Assembly (NCBI RefSeq): GCF_034720595.1
Contig: NZ_JAYESJ010000001.1
Location: forward strand, 1,762,001-1,826,000
DNA from: Rhizobium sp. CC-YZS058
GTDB taxonomy: Bacteria > Pseudomonadota > Alphaproteobacteria > Rhizobiales > Rhizobiaceae
Length of the DNA stretch: 64,000 nt
Reading direction: 5' to 3'
Below, piece after piece: positions 28,720 through 40,031 of this stretch. Below the pieces are notes generated by a model. That model had not been told where the DNA came from and did not search any database. It was given only the letters and a program-made list of their open reading frames with translations. How positions within the stretch are numbered: the first letter of the stretch is position 1; every line of letters starts with the position of its first letter. The position numbers and the translations under genes are program-made.

Positions 28720-30825
28720 TCACCCCGCTCGCAGGAACCGGATCGCCTCGTCGCGGCGGAAGAGATAGAGAAGGGTGCGGAGCGCTTCGCCGCGGGGCGT
28801 GGTCAGGTCCGGGTCGCGCTCGATGATATAGGCGGCATCCTTGCGGGCGGTTTCGAGCAGGTCGGCATGGGCTTCGAGGCTTGCGAGCCGGAAGCCGGGC
28901 GTGCCGGACTGGCGGGTGCCGAGCAGCTCGCCTTCGCCGCGCAGTTTCAGGTCCTCCTCGGCAATGACGAACCCATCCTCCGTGTCGCGCAGGATCGAAA
29001 GCCGCGCATGCGCCGTCTGGCTGAGCGGGCCCTTGTAGAGAAGAATGCAGCTCGACGCCGCATCGCCGCGCCCGACGCGGCCGCGCAGCTGGTGGAGCTG
29101 GGCAAGGCCGAAGCGCTCGGCATGTTCGATGACCATGATCGTCGCATCCGGCACGTCGACACCGACCTCGACGACCGTGGTGGCGACCAATAGTCGGGTC
29201 TCGCCGGACTTGAAGGCGAGCATCGCCGCATCCTTCTCCGCTCCCGCCATGCGTCCATGCACCAAGCCTGCCACCGGTCCGAGCGCGGCGACGAGGGTCT
29301 GGAACCGCTCCTCGGCCGACATCAGGTCGGACTCTTCCGATTCCTCGACCAGCGGGCAGATCCAGTAGATCTTCTTCCCCTCGGCGATCGCGGCGCGCAA
29401 CCGCTCGACCATCTCGCCGATCCGCTCGGTCGGCAGGGTCACGGTCTGGATCGGCTTCCGGCCGGCGGGCTTCTCGGTCAGCTTGGACACATCCATGTCG
29501 CCGAAGGCGGCCAGCACCAGCGTGCGGGGGATCGGCGTCGCGGTCATGACCAGCATATGCGGCGAGACGCCCTTCGCGGTCAGCCGCAGACGCTGGTGGA
29601 CCCCGAAGCGGTGCTGCTCATCGACCACCGCGAGCAGCAGCCGGTGATAGGCGACGGTATCCTGGAACAGCGCATGGGTGCCGATGACGATCTGCGTCTC
29701 GCCGCTGGCGATCCGCTCCAGAACGGCGTCGCGCTCGCGGCTCTTGGTGCGGCCGGTCAGGATGTCGATGGTGATGCCGGCGGGCGCCGCCATGCGGGAG
29801 AGTGTGGCGTGGTGCTGGCGGGCGAGGATTTCGGTCGGCGCCATCAGCGCCGCCTGTCCGCCGGCTTCGACGGCGGCGAGCATCGCCATCAGCGCCACCG
29901 CCGTCTTGCCCGAGCCGACATCGCCCTGCAGCAGGCGCAGCATGCGCTCGTCTTTCGCCATGTCGGCGGTGACATCGGCAACGGCCTGCCTCTGGCTGCC
30001 GGTGAGCGTGAAGGGCAGGGCGTCGAGCACGGGTCGGGTAAGGGCGCCCGTTCCGCGCACCGGCGTTCCCGGCACGGCGCGAAGACGCTGGCGGACGAGC
30101 GAAAGCGAGAGCTGGCCGGCAAGGAATTCGTCATAGGCCAGCCGCCGCCGGGCAGGCGCCTGCGGGTCGATATCCGTGGCGTCGCGCGGCGCATGCAGGG
30201 CAAGGAAGGCCTCGCGCGCCGGCTCGAAGCCCTGTTTGCGGAGAAAGGCGTCGTCCTGCCATTCGGGGAGCGCCGGCAGGCGGGCAAGGGCCGCCTCCAG
30301 CGTTCGGCGCAGCACCTTCTGGGAGAGCCCCGCCGTCAGGCCATAGACCGGCTCGACCATCGCCATGCTGGCTGCATCCGCCTCGAGGACCATCAGGTCC
30401 GGGTGAACCATGGAGGCGCGGCCGTTGAACCAGTCGACCTTGCCGCTGACGATCACCGTCTCGTCGATCGGCAGCGATTTTTCCAGCCAGTTGCCCTTTA
30501 CCTTGAAGAAGGTGAGCGCCAGCTCCCCCGTCTCGTCCTGAATGAAGACACGGGTCGGCAGGGAGGCGCGACCGGGCGGCGGCGGCTGGTGGCGGTCGAC
30601 GCGGCCCTTGATGGTAACAATGGCGCCGGCCGGACTGTTGGCGATCCCCGGCTGATGACGGCGGTCGACGATCGCATGCGGCGCATGGAAGAGAAGATCG
30701 AGAACCCGGCACTCCTCGACGCTCTCGCGACCGAACAGCCGGGCGAAGAGTTCGCCAAGTTTCGGCCCGACGCCGGGCAGCGTGTCGAGCGAGGCGAAGA
30801 GCGGATCGAGGAGAGCAGGGCGCAT
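28720..30825 (-). CDS. recG: ATP-dependent DNA helicase RecG
   Basis: 701-residue branch-migrating helicase that remodels stalled forks and Holliday junctions. An N-terminal wedge/OB region (about 1-250, LPGVGPKLGELFARLFG near the start) is followed by superfamily 2 motor domains. Walker A is LQGDVGSGKTAVALMAM (about residues 290-306), the Walker B variant is VVDEQHRFG, and motif III is VMTATPIPRTLVL. The C-terminal part has LHQLRGRVGRG. I chose the ATG at 30825 for the family start MRPALLDPLFASLDTLPGVG. It is divergent from sdhE-mfd across a 322-bp region holding an inverted-repeat cluster. Confidence 0.96.
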   Translation of the reverse strand: MRPALLDPLFASLDTLPGVGPKLGELFARLFGRESVEECRVLDLLFHAPHAIVDRRHQPGIANSPAGAIVTIKGRVDRHQPPPPGRASLPTRVFIQDETGELALTFFKVKGNWLEKSLPIDETVIVSGKVDWFNGRASMVHPDLMVLEADAASMAMVEPVYGLTAGLSQKVLRRTLEAALARLPALPEWQDDAFLRKQGFEPAREAFLALHAPRDATDIDPQAPARRRLAYDEFLAGQLSLSLVRQRLRAVPGTPVRGTGALTRPVLDALPFTLTGSQRQAVADVTADMAKDERMLRLLQGDVGSGKTAVALMAMLAAVEAGGQAALMAPTEILARQHHATLSRMAAPAGITIDILTGRTKSRERDAVLERIASGETQIVIGTHALFQDTVAYHRLLLAVVDEQHRFGVHQRLRLTAKGVSPHMLVMTATPIPRTLVLAAFGDMDVSKLTEKPAGRKPIQTVTLPTERIGEMVERLRAAIAEGKKIYWICPLVEESEESDLMSAEERFQTLVAALGPVAGLVHGRMAGAEKDAAMLAFKSGETRLLVATTVVEVGVDVPDATIMVIEHAERFGLAQLHQLRGRVGRGDAASSCILLYKGPLSQTAHARLSILRDTEDGFVIAEEDLKLRGEGELLGTRQSGTPGFRLASLEAHADLLETARKDAAYIIERDPDLTTPRGEALRTLLYLFRRDEAIRFLRAG

Positions 30826-30896
30826 GGCAGGCAGTCTGTCTTGTCCGGCGGCAGAGACCGGAATGAGAATGGAACGGGAACTTCCGCTGGTGGAAT

Positions 30897-31053
30897 GAAT
30901 TTGACACTTGTTCCCATCAGAGGCGGTCTCGAGCAAATGTCAAATTCAAAAAATTTCACTAGAATCAGCAGCTTGCTAGTGGTCTTTAAGGATTTTGACA
31001 TTTGCTCTGGAGGGTGCTGCGAGCGACAGCAAATGTCAAAATGAGACCACTAG
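30897..31053. repeat. Cluster of four copies of a short inverted motif between recG and sdhE
   Basis: A 13-17 bp motif, core TTTGACATTTGCTC, occurs four times in alternating orientation. Copies are at 30897-30913 (two mismatches), 30931-30947 (reverse), 30991-31007 (forward) and 31028-31042 (reverse). The right-hand pair forms a perfect 15-bp stem with a 21-nt loop. Outside it lies a second perfect pair, CTAGTGGTCT (30976-30985) with AGACCACTAG (31044-31053). Local base composition is much more AT-rich than the flanks. See findings. Confidence 0.8.
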
Positions 31054-31071
31054 AAAGCGCCTTTGACAAGG

Positions 31072-31100
31072 CTGACAAGCGCCTGTCCAGCGATTATAGA
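31072..31100 (+). promoter_or_regulatory. Candidate promoter of sdhE-mfd
   Basis: CTGACA (31072-31077), 17-bp spacer, TATAGA (31095-31100), 48 bp before the sdhE ATG. TTGACA at 31063-31068 could be an alternative -35, but its spacing to the same -10 is too long. It lies just downstream of the inverted-repeat cluster, so a factor bound there could affect it. Confidence 0.5.
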
Positions 31101-31147
31101 GCGCGCAGGCAGTGAAGGCCCGGGTTTGCGGGCAGGAAGGACCATCG

Positions 31148-31456
31148 ATGACGGGCATCACCCAGACGAGCGCCGACCTCGATCCGCGCCGGCGGCGGAT
31201 CCTGTTCCGCGCCTGGCACCGCGGTATCCGCGAGATGGACCTGGTCTTCGGCCAGTTCGCCGACAAGGAGCTGGCGACCCTTCCCGAAGCCGATCTCGAC
31301 GAGCTCGAAACGATCATGGCCGAGGAGGATGGCGATCTCGTCAAGTGGATCCTGGGAGAGCGTGAGGTGCCGGACCGCTTCCGCACGCCGCTGTTCGATC
31401 GCATCGCTGCCTATAAGCCCGATTTCGACGCCCCTATTCCGGGATGGCGCGAATGA
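31148..31456 (+). CDS. sdhE: Succinate dehydrogenase assembly factor SdhE (DUF339)
   Basis: 102-residue SdhE/SDH5 protein that promotes FAD attachment to flavoproteins such as SdhA. The conserved RGxxE motif is R25-G26-I-R-E29, in FRAWHRGIREMD. The acidic helical part ELETIMAEEDGDLVKWI is also typical. The ATG at 31148 follows AGGAAGG; an ATG 36 bp upstream gives residues without family similarity. The stop overlaps the proposed mfd start (ATGA), so translation is probably coupled. Confidence 0.92.
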   Translation: MTGITQTSADLDPRRRRILFRAWHRGIREMDLVFGQFADKELATLPEADLDELETIMAEEDGDLVKWILGEREVPDRFRTPLFDRIAAYKPDFDAPIPGWRE

Positions 31457-34400
31457 TCATTGCCGGGCTGAACCTGAAGACCATTGCCGGCGCGCTGCGC
31501 GAGGTGACGATCGGCCCCGTGCCCGCGGGTGCCGAGGCCTTCCTGCTCGCCGATCTGGCGCGGGCCGAGGGGCCGCTTGCCTATATCCTGTCCGACGGCC
31601 AGCGGCTCGCCGATCTCGAGCAGATGCTCGGCTTCGCGGCGCCCGACATTCCGGTGTTGACGCTGCCCGGCTGGGACTGCCTGCCCTATGACCGCGTGTC
31701 GCCAAGCGCCGAAGTGTCGGCACGGCGGCTGTCCGCCCTTGCGGCGCTTGCCGCCCATGCCAGGAAGCCGCATCCGGCCATCGTGCTCGTCACCGTGAAT
31801 GCCGCGCTGCAGCGCATGGCGCCGCGCAGCGTCATCGAGGGCATGGCCTTTTCCGCCAAGCCCGGCGGCACGGCGCGCATGGACGACATCGCCCATCTCC
31901 TGGAGCGCAACGGCTTCGAACGGGTGACGACGGTGCGCGAGGTCGGCGAATATGCCGTCCGCGGCGGTATTCTCGACGTGTTCGTACCGGGCGCGGAAGA
32001 GCCGTTGCGGCTCGATTTCTTCGGCGACACGCTGGAGACCATCCGCTCCTTCGATCCCGCCAGCCAGCGCACCACCGGTCAGGCCCGGGCGCTGGAACTG
32101 AACCCGATGAGCGAGGTGTCGCTGACGCCCGAGACCATCAGCCAGTTCCGCCGCAGCTATCTCGCCCTCTTCGGCGCCGCGACGCGCGAGGATGCGCTGT
32201 ACCAGGCCGTGTCCGAAGGCCGGCGCTATGCGGGCATGGAGCACTGGCTGCCGCTGTTCTACGACGAGCTGGATACGATCTTCGACGCGCTCTCCGGCTT
32301 CCGCATCGTCACCGACCATGTGGCGCGCGAGGCGGCGGCCGAGCGGATGAAGCTGGTGCGCGACTATTACGAGGCGCGGCTGCAGGGCGGCTCGACCGGC
32401 AAGACCCAGCTGGCCCAGGGCACGCCCTACAAGCCTGTCCCGCCCGAGCAGCTCTATCTGACGGCGGAGGATTTCGCGGCGCGGCTGGCCGAACATCAGG
32501 CGATCCGCCTCTCGCCCTTCCTGGAGCACGAGGGCGAGGCCCGGCAGGTGCTGACCATCGATGCGCGCCCCGGCGTGCGCTGGGCGAAGAACGTGACGGC
32601 GGACGAGCGCAGCGAAGACAGGGTCAATGTCTTCGATCTCGCCGTCAAATACATCGCCGACCGCCGCGCCAAGGGCGACAAGGTGCTGATCACGGCCTGG
32701 TCGGAAGGCTCGCTCGACCGGCTGATGCAGGTGCTCTCCGAACATGGGCTCGGCAATGTGAAGCCGGTGACCACGCTGGCCGAGGTCGGCGGGCTGAAGC
32801 CCGGCGAGGCGGCCTCCGCCGTGCTGAGCCTCGAAAGCGGGTTCGAGACGGGCAAGCTGGTCGTCGTCGGCGAACAGGATATTCTCGGCGACCGCATGGT
32901 TCGCCGCGCCAAGCGCCGCAAGCGCGGCGCCGACTTCATTGCGGAAGTTGCCGGGCTCGACGAGGGCTCGATCGTCGTCCATGCCGAGCACGGCATCGGC
33001 CGCTTCGTCGGCCTGCGCACCATCGAGGCGGCCGGCGCGCCGCATGCCTGCCTCGAACTCGTCTATGCCGACGACGCCAAGCTTTATCTTCCGGTCGAGA
33101 ACATCGACCTCCTCTCCCGCTACGGTTCGGAAGGCAGCGACGCGATTCTTGACAAGCTCGGCGGCGTCGCCTGGCAGGCGCGCAAGGCAAAACTGAAGAA
33201 GCGCCTGCTCGATATGGCAGGCGGCCTGATCCGTATTGCCGCCGAGCGCATGACGCGCCGCGCGCCGGTGCTGGCGGCGCCGGAAGGGCTCTATGACGAG
33301 TTCGCCGCCCGCTTCCCCTATGACGAGACCGAGGACCAGATGACCTCGATCGAGGCGGTGCGCGACGATCTCGCCGCCGGTCGGCCGATGGACCGCCTCG
33401 TCTGCGGCGATGTCGGCTTCGGCAAGACGGAGGTGGCGCTGCGCGCCGCCTTCCTCGCCGCCATGAACGGCGTGCAGGTGGCCGTCGTCGTGCCGACGAC
33501 GCTGCTCGCCCGCCAGCATTTCAAATCTTTCAGCGAGCGCTTCCGCGGCCTGCCGATCCGGCTTGCCCAGGCCTCGCGCCTCGTCGGGTCCAAGGAGCTG
33601 GCGCTGACGAAGAAGGAGATCGCCGAGGGCAAGACCGACATCGTCGTCGGCACCCATGCGCTGCTCGGCTCGTCGATCACCTTCGCCAATCTCGGCCTGC
33701 TGATCATCGACGAGGAGCAGCATTTCGGCGTCAAGCACAAGGAGCGGCTGAAGGAGCTGAAGTCGGACGTGCATGTGCTGACGCTCTCGGCCACGCCCAT
33801 TCCGCGCACGCTGCAGCTGGCGCTGACCGGCGTGCGCGAGCTCTCGCTCATCACCACGCCGCCGGTCGACCGCATGGCGGTGCGCACGTTCATCTCGCCC
33901 TTCGATGCGCTGGTGATCCGCGAAACGCTGATGCGCGAGCATTATCGCGGCGGCCAGAGCTTCTATGTGTGCCCGCGGCTTGCCGATCTCGCGGAGATCC
34001 ACGACTTCCTGCAGTCCGACGTGCCGGAACTGAAAGTCGCCGTCGCCCATGGTCAGATGCCGGCGGGCGAGCTGGAAGACGTGATGAACGCCTTCTACGA
34101 AGGGCGCTACGATGTGCTGCTCTCCACCACCATCGTCGAATCCGGACTCGACGTGCCGAGCGCCAACACGCTGATCGTCCACCGTGCCGATATGTTCGGC
34201 CTCGCCCAGCTCTACCAGCTGCGCGGCCGTGTCGGCCGCTCGAAGGTCCGCGCCTTTGCCCTCTTCACCCTGCCGGCCAACCGCACGCTGACAGGCCAGG
34301 CGGAGCGTCGGCTGAAAGTGCTGCAATCGCTCGACACGCTCGGCGCCGGCTTCCAGCTTGCGAGCCACGACCTCGACATCCGCGGCGCGGGCAATCTGCT

Positions 34401-34962
34401 CGGCGACGAGCAGTCCGGCCATATCAAGGAAGTCGGTTTCGAGCTCTACCAGCAGATGCTGGAGGAGGCGGTGGCCGAACTGAAGGGCGAGGAAGAGATC
34501 GCCGATAGCGGCTGGTCGCCGCAGATCTCCGTCGGCACGCCGGTGATGATCCCGGACGACTATGTGCCGGACCTCAACCTGCGCATGATGCTCTACCGTC
34601 GCCTGGGCGAGATCACCGAGCTTCCCGAGATCGACGCTTTCGGCGCCGAGCTGATCGACCGGTTCGGGCCGCTGCCGATCGAGCTGCAGCATCTGCTGAA
34701 GATCGTCTACGTCAAATCGCTCTGCCGCACCGCCAATGTCGAGAAGCTCGATGCCGGCCCGAAGGGCGTCGTCGTCCATTTCCGCAACAAGGAGTTTCCG
34801 AACCCGGCCAACCTCGTTGGCTGGATCGCCAAGCAGGGCATGGCCGCCAAGCTGAGAGCCGACCAGAGCCTCTTCCTGCTCCGCGATCTCCCGACGCCTG
34901 AAAAGCGGCTGGCCGGGGCGGCCGTGGTGATGACGCAGCTGGCCGGCCTCGCCAAGAGTTGA
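31453..34962 (+). CDS. mfd: Transcription-repair coupling factor
   Basis: 1169-residue translocase that removes RNA polymerase stalled at lesions and recruits UvrA. In order it has a UvrB-like N-terminal region (about 1-330), the CarD-like RNA-polymerase-interaction domain (about 500-560, VVHAEHGIGRFVGL), Walker A GDVGFGKTEVALRAAF (about 650), the IIDEEQHFG box (about 750), LSATPIPRTLQL, and a C-terminal TRCF domain. I chose the ATG at 31453 inside the sdhE stop; an ATG 9 bp upstream is possible. The sdhE-mfd pair divergent from recG is common in alphaproteobacteria. Confidence 0.96.
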   Translation: MIIAGLNLKTIAGALREVTIGPVPAGAEAFLLADLARAEGPLAYILSDGQRLADLEQMLGFAAPDIPVLTLPGWDCLPYDRVSPSAEVSARRLSALAALAAHARKPHPAIVLVTVNAALQRMAPRSVIEGMAFSAKPGGTARMDDIAHLLERNGFERVTTVREVGEYAVRGGILDVFVPGAEEPLRLDFFGDTLETIRSFDPASQRTTGQARALELNPMSEVSLTPETISQFRRSYLALFGAATREDALYQAVSEGRRYAGMEHWLPLFYDELDTIFDALSGFRIVTDHVAREAAAERMKLVRDYYEARLQGGSTGKTQLAQGTPYKPVPPEQLYLTAEDFAARLAEHQAIRLSPFLEHEGEARQVLTIDARPGVRWAKNVTADERSEDRVNVFDLAVKYIADRRAKGDKVLITAWSEGSLDRLMQVLSEHGLGNVKPVTTLAEVGGLKPGEAASAVLSLESGFETGKLVVVGEQDILGDRMVRRAKRRKRGADFIAEVAGLDEGSIVVHAEHGIGRFVGLRTIEAAGAPHACLELVYADDAKLYLPVENIDLLSRYGSEGSDAILDKLGGVAWQARKAKLKKRLLDMAGGLIRIAAERMTRRAPVLAAPEGLYDEFAARFPYDETEDQMTSIEAVRDDLAAGRPMDRLVCGDVGFGKTEVALRAAFLAAMNGVQVAVVVPTTLLARQHFKSFSERFRGLPIRLAQASRLVGSKELALTKKEIAEGKTDIVVGTHALLGSSITFANLGLLIIDEEQHFGVKHKERLKELKSDVHVLTLSATPIPRTLQLALTGVRELSLITTPPVDRMAVRTFISPFDALVIRETLMREHYRGGQSFYVCPRLADLAEIHDFLQSDVPELKVAVAHGQMPAGELEDVMNAFYEGRYDVLLSTTIVESGLDVPSANTLIVHRADMFGLAQLYQLRGRVGRSKVRAFALFTLPANRTLTGQAERRLKVLQSLDTLGAGFQLASHDLDIRGAGNLLGDEQSGHIKEVGFELYQQMLEEAVAELKGEEEIADSGWSPQISVGTPVMIPDDYVPDLNLRMMLYRRLGEITELPEIDAFGAELIDRFGPLPIELQHLLKIVYVKSLCRTANVEKLDAGPKGVVVHFRNKEFPNPANLVGWIAKQGMAAKLRADQSLFLLRDLPTPEKRLAGAAVVMTQLAGLAKS

Positions 34963-35032
34963 AGGGGCCTGAAGGCGCCGAGATCCGGCGGGCTTGCGGC
35001 AGGCCGCGCGCCGGCCGGGCGTGGCCGGCGAG

Positions 35033-35061
35033 TTGACAGGGCAGGCGCCATCCGCTTTACA
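35033..35061 (+). promoter_or_regulatory. Candidate promoter of valS
   Basis: A consensus TTGACA (35033-35038) is followed after 17 bp by TTTACA (35056-35061), 35 bp before the valS ATG. Spacing is ideal and the -35 perfect; the -10 is moderate. Confidence 0.55.
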
Positions 35062-35095
35062 GGCGCCTTCCGAAACAGACCCTTAGGGCCTCGCC

Positions 35096-37936
<2,841 letters not shown>

Positions 37937-37986
37937 GACTTTCACGCCCGATCGTTCCGGCACGGTTGTCCCGGGATGAGCAATTC

Positions 37987-38023
37987 ACGTCCATGTGTCA
38001 GATATGCGACACATGGACGTTTT
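37987..38023 (+). terminator. Perfect inverted repeat after valS, likely terminator
   Basis: ACGTCCATGTGTC (37987-37999) pairs perfectly with GACACATGGACGT (38008-38020) around an 8-nt loop, and the 3' arm leads into TTTT. The 13-bp dyad is not GC-rich for this genome, so a role as a binding site cannot be excluded. Confidence 0.6.
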
Positions 38024-38250
38024 CGTGGAATGGTGTTTCTCGCTGACGGTCTATTGCCGCTCCCTTTAAGCAAATCGTTCTGCCGGACGCGGAATTTCTC
38101 CTCTTCTTCATCGTCTTACGTCAAAATTCATACTGTTCGATGATCATCCTCCCAAAGTTGGGGATTTGCGTCGTCTCGGCTCCTGCCGCTACGGTTCGTG
38201 GCGGAGTGAGGTGCCGGTCGGGGATGCCGGTGACATGCAGGGAGGACATC
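38024..38250 (+). other. Leader region of the FadL-like porin gene, no gene seen
   Basis: Together with the preceding hairpin this is a 314-bp gap without a coding frame of family character. The middle (38070-38160) is noticeably AT-rich and probably carries the promoter, but no well-spaced -35/-10 pair stands out. A GGGAGG-like tract at 38240-38245 serves the next gene. Confidence 0.4.
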
Positions 38251-39552
38251 ATGAACACTTCTCAGTCTCGGCGGGGACAGGGCCGGCTTGCGATCGGCGC
38301 AGTGCTTCTGGCGATGGCCGGTGCAACCGGCGCTGAGGCCGGCGGGCTCGAGCGTGGTGGCTACAACATCGACCTCCTGTTCGACCCGGCAGACTACGCG
38401 GCCGAGGCAGCCGTTACCTACGTCAACCCGAACCGCGACTTCCACAATGCCGAGGATATCAACCCTGCCAACGGGCTCGGCTCCAACGGCATCGGTGGCG
38501 GCGCGACCTCCGTGCGCGACACGGAGGACTATTTCGTCCCGCGCATCGGCGCCAAGGTCGGCTTCGGCGACAGCATTGACTGCATGGCCGATTACTCCCA
38601 GCCCTGGGGCATTCACGTCCATCCGGGCGCGGATTGGGTCGGCGCGAACGAGAACATCGAAACCAAGGTACGCAGCGACAACTATGCCGCCACCTGCTCC
38701 TACAGCTGGGCGCTCAGCCGCGGCCAGATCCGCGTCATCGGCGGCGGGTTCTATCAGGAGGTCAGCGGTTTCAAGGAGCGCCTCGTGGTCGGCGGCCTGC
38801 AGCAGAACCCGGCCCTGGCCGGCTTCACCGGCACCGGGCGGCTGGATCTCGAAGGCAATGGCTGGGGCTGGCGTGCCGGCCTCGGCTACGAAATCCCCGA
38901 CATCGCCCTGCAGACGAGTCTCGTCTACAACAGCGAGGTCGACCTCGGCACGATCAACGGCACGCTGGACCTCACCGAAATCCCGAGCGTGCTCAACCCG
39001 GCCAACCCGCTGTTCGGCCGCGTGACCGATGTCTACGGCACCGCCATCATGCCGCAGTCGCTCGAATGGAAGGTCCAGACCGGGGTGGCGCCGAACTGGC
39101 TGGTCTTCGGTTCGGTCAAATGGACCGACTGGAGCTCCCTGCAGATCATCTCTTTCTGCCCGACCAGCACCAAGGCTCTCGCCGCCTGCCGGGCGGGAGG
39201 ACCGACGGAAGCCACCTCGCTCGACCTGCTCTACCGCGACGGCTGGACCGTGACCGGCGGCGTCGGCCACCGCTTCAACGATCAGTGGAGCGGCGCGGTC
39301 AGCCTGACCTGGGATCGCGGCACCTCGACCGGCATCACCAGCCAGACCGACACCTGGACGCTCGGCACCGGGCTTTCCTATGCCCCGACCAAGAATGTCG
39401 AGTTCCGCCTGGCCGGGGCCGTCGGCATCCTGACCAGCGGCGAGGTTGGCCCCAAGAGCTTCGAGGGTCGGCCCTATGGCGACGACGTGCGCTACGACTT
39501 CGGCAACGACGTGTTCACGGCCATCTCGACCTCGTTGAAGGTCAAGTTCTGA
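38251..39552 (+). CDS. OmpP1/FadL family outer membrane transporter
   Basis: 433-residue outer-membrane beta-barrel. A signal peptide covers about residues 1-30 (IGAVLLAMAGATGAEA), followed by GLERGGYNIDLLFDPADYA, typical of rhizobial members of PF03349. FadL proteins carry long-chain fatty acids or other hydrophobic compounds across the outer membrane; the substrate here is unknown. The protein ends SLKVKF, with the terminal phenylalanine expected of a BAM substrate. A GGGAGG tract precedes the ATG. The gene appears monocistronic. Confidence 0.88.
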   Translation: MNTSQSRRGQGRLAIGAVLLAMAGATGAEAGGLERGGYNIDLLFDPADYAAEAAVTYVNPNRDFHNAEDINPANGLGSNGIGGGATSVRDTEDYFVPRIGAKVGFGDSIDCMADYSQPWGIHVHPGADWVGANENIETKVRSDNYAATCSYSWALSRGQIRVIGGGFYQEVSGFKERLVVGGLQQNPALAGFTGTGRLDLEGNGWGWRAGLGYEIPDIALQTSLVYNSEVDLGTINGTLDLTEIPSVLNPANPLFGRVTDVYGTAIMPQSLEWKVQTGVAPNWLVFGSVKWTDWSSLQIISFCPTSTKALAACRAGGPTEATSLDLLYRDGWTVTGGVGHRFNDQWSGAVSLTWDRGTSTGITSQTDTWTLGTGLSYAPTKNVEFRLAGAVGILTSGEVGPKSFEGRPYGDDVRYDFGNDVFTAISTSLKVKF

Positions 39553-39583
39553 AGGCTCGACGAACGAAACTCGGCAGCGAGGC

Positions 39584-39605
39584 CCGGTTCAGCAATGAGC
39601 CGGGT
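39584..39605 (+). terminator. Hairpin after the FadL-like gene
   Basis: CCCGGTTCA (39584-39592) pairs with TGAGCCGGG (39597-39605), including one G-U pair, around a GCAA tetraloop. It begins 32 bp after the stop. No T-run follows, so termination strength is uncertain. Confidence 0.5.
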
Positions 39606-40031
39606 ATTCGCTGTGAGGGTAGACGTGTCAAGCCTTGGGAAAGGCTCCCGCCGCACACTTTCTTGTGACGATTCAGCAACACATTCTCCATATGATCCGG
39701 CAGCACTTCCGAGCCCTTGTTTCGGTCCATTTCCCGCCACAAACAGGGAGCACCGAAGAGGGCAGCAGGGGTGTGGACAACGGGCGGCCGGGGGGCAATC
39801 GGCCAGGTTCGTTCACAGCTCCGCTTTGGAAGATTCGGTTTTGTAACATGATGTTACGGGACGAGGTTCACGTCTGGCAGGACGGGGCGTTCGGTCACGG
39901 ATGGAAGCTTGGTTGCCCAAGTCGCAGTGTCGCCGAAAACCGTCGCTAGCCTTTTCCTTAGCTGTTCCCGAAGGGGCAGCGGAGCGGGCTTGAAGGAGTG
40001 GCGAGGGGTCGTCATTCCGGGAGGGCCGGAC
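39606..40031. other. Long intergenic region upstream of exoR, no convincing gene
   Basis: About 480 bp separate the porin gene from exoR. Open frames of about 80-100 codons exist but have poor amino-acid character and no family similarity. The region holds a perfect 15-bp palindrome at 39843-39857. An AT-rich stretch near 39660-39700 may contain a promoter. An unannotated small RNA or a long 5' leader for exoR is possible. Confidence 0.5.
39843..39857. promoter_or_regulatory. Perfect palindrome GTAACAT-G-ATGTTAC, candidate operator
   Basis: A 7-bp dyad around a single base, 175 bp upstream of the exoR start, in a locally AT-rich spot of an otherwise GC-rich region. Its symmetry and size fit a dimeric regulator site. 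I do not assign a specific regulator. Confidence 0.4.

Noticed and set aside
31411..34779. 1100-codon open frame on the minus strand opposite mfd
   Set aside because: Antisense shadow of Mfd, whose motor motifs and RNA-polymerase interaction domain are intact on the plus strand.
39595..39949. Two overlapping open frames of about 80-105 codons before exoR
   Set aside because: No ribosome binding site of note, low-complexity composition and no family resemblance. Treated as non-coding leader.
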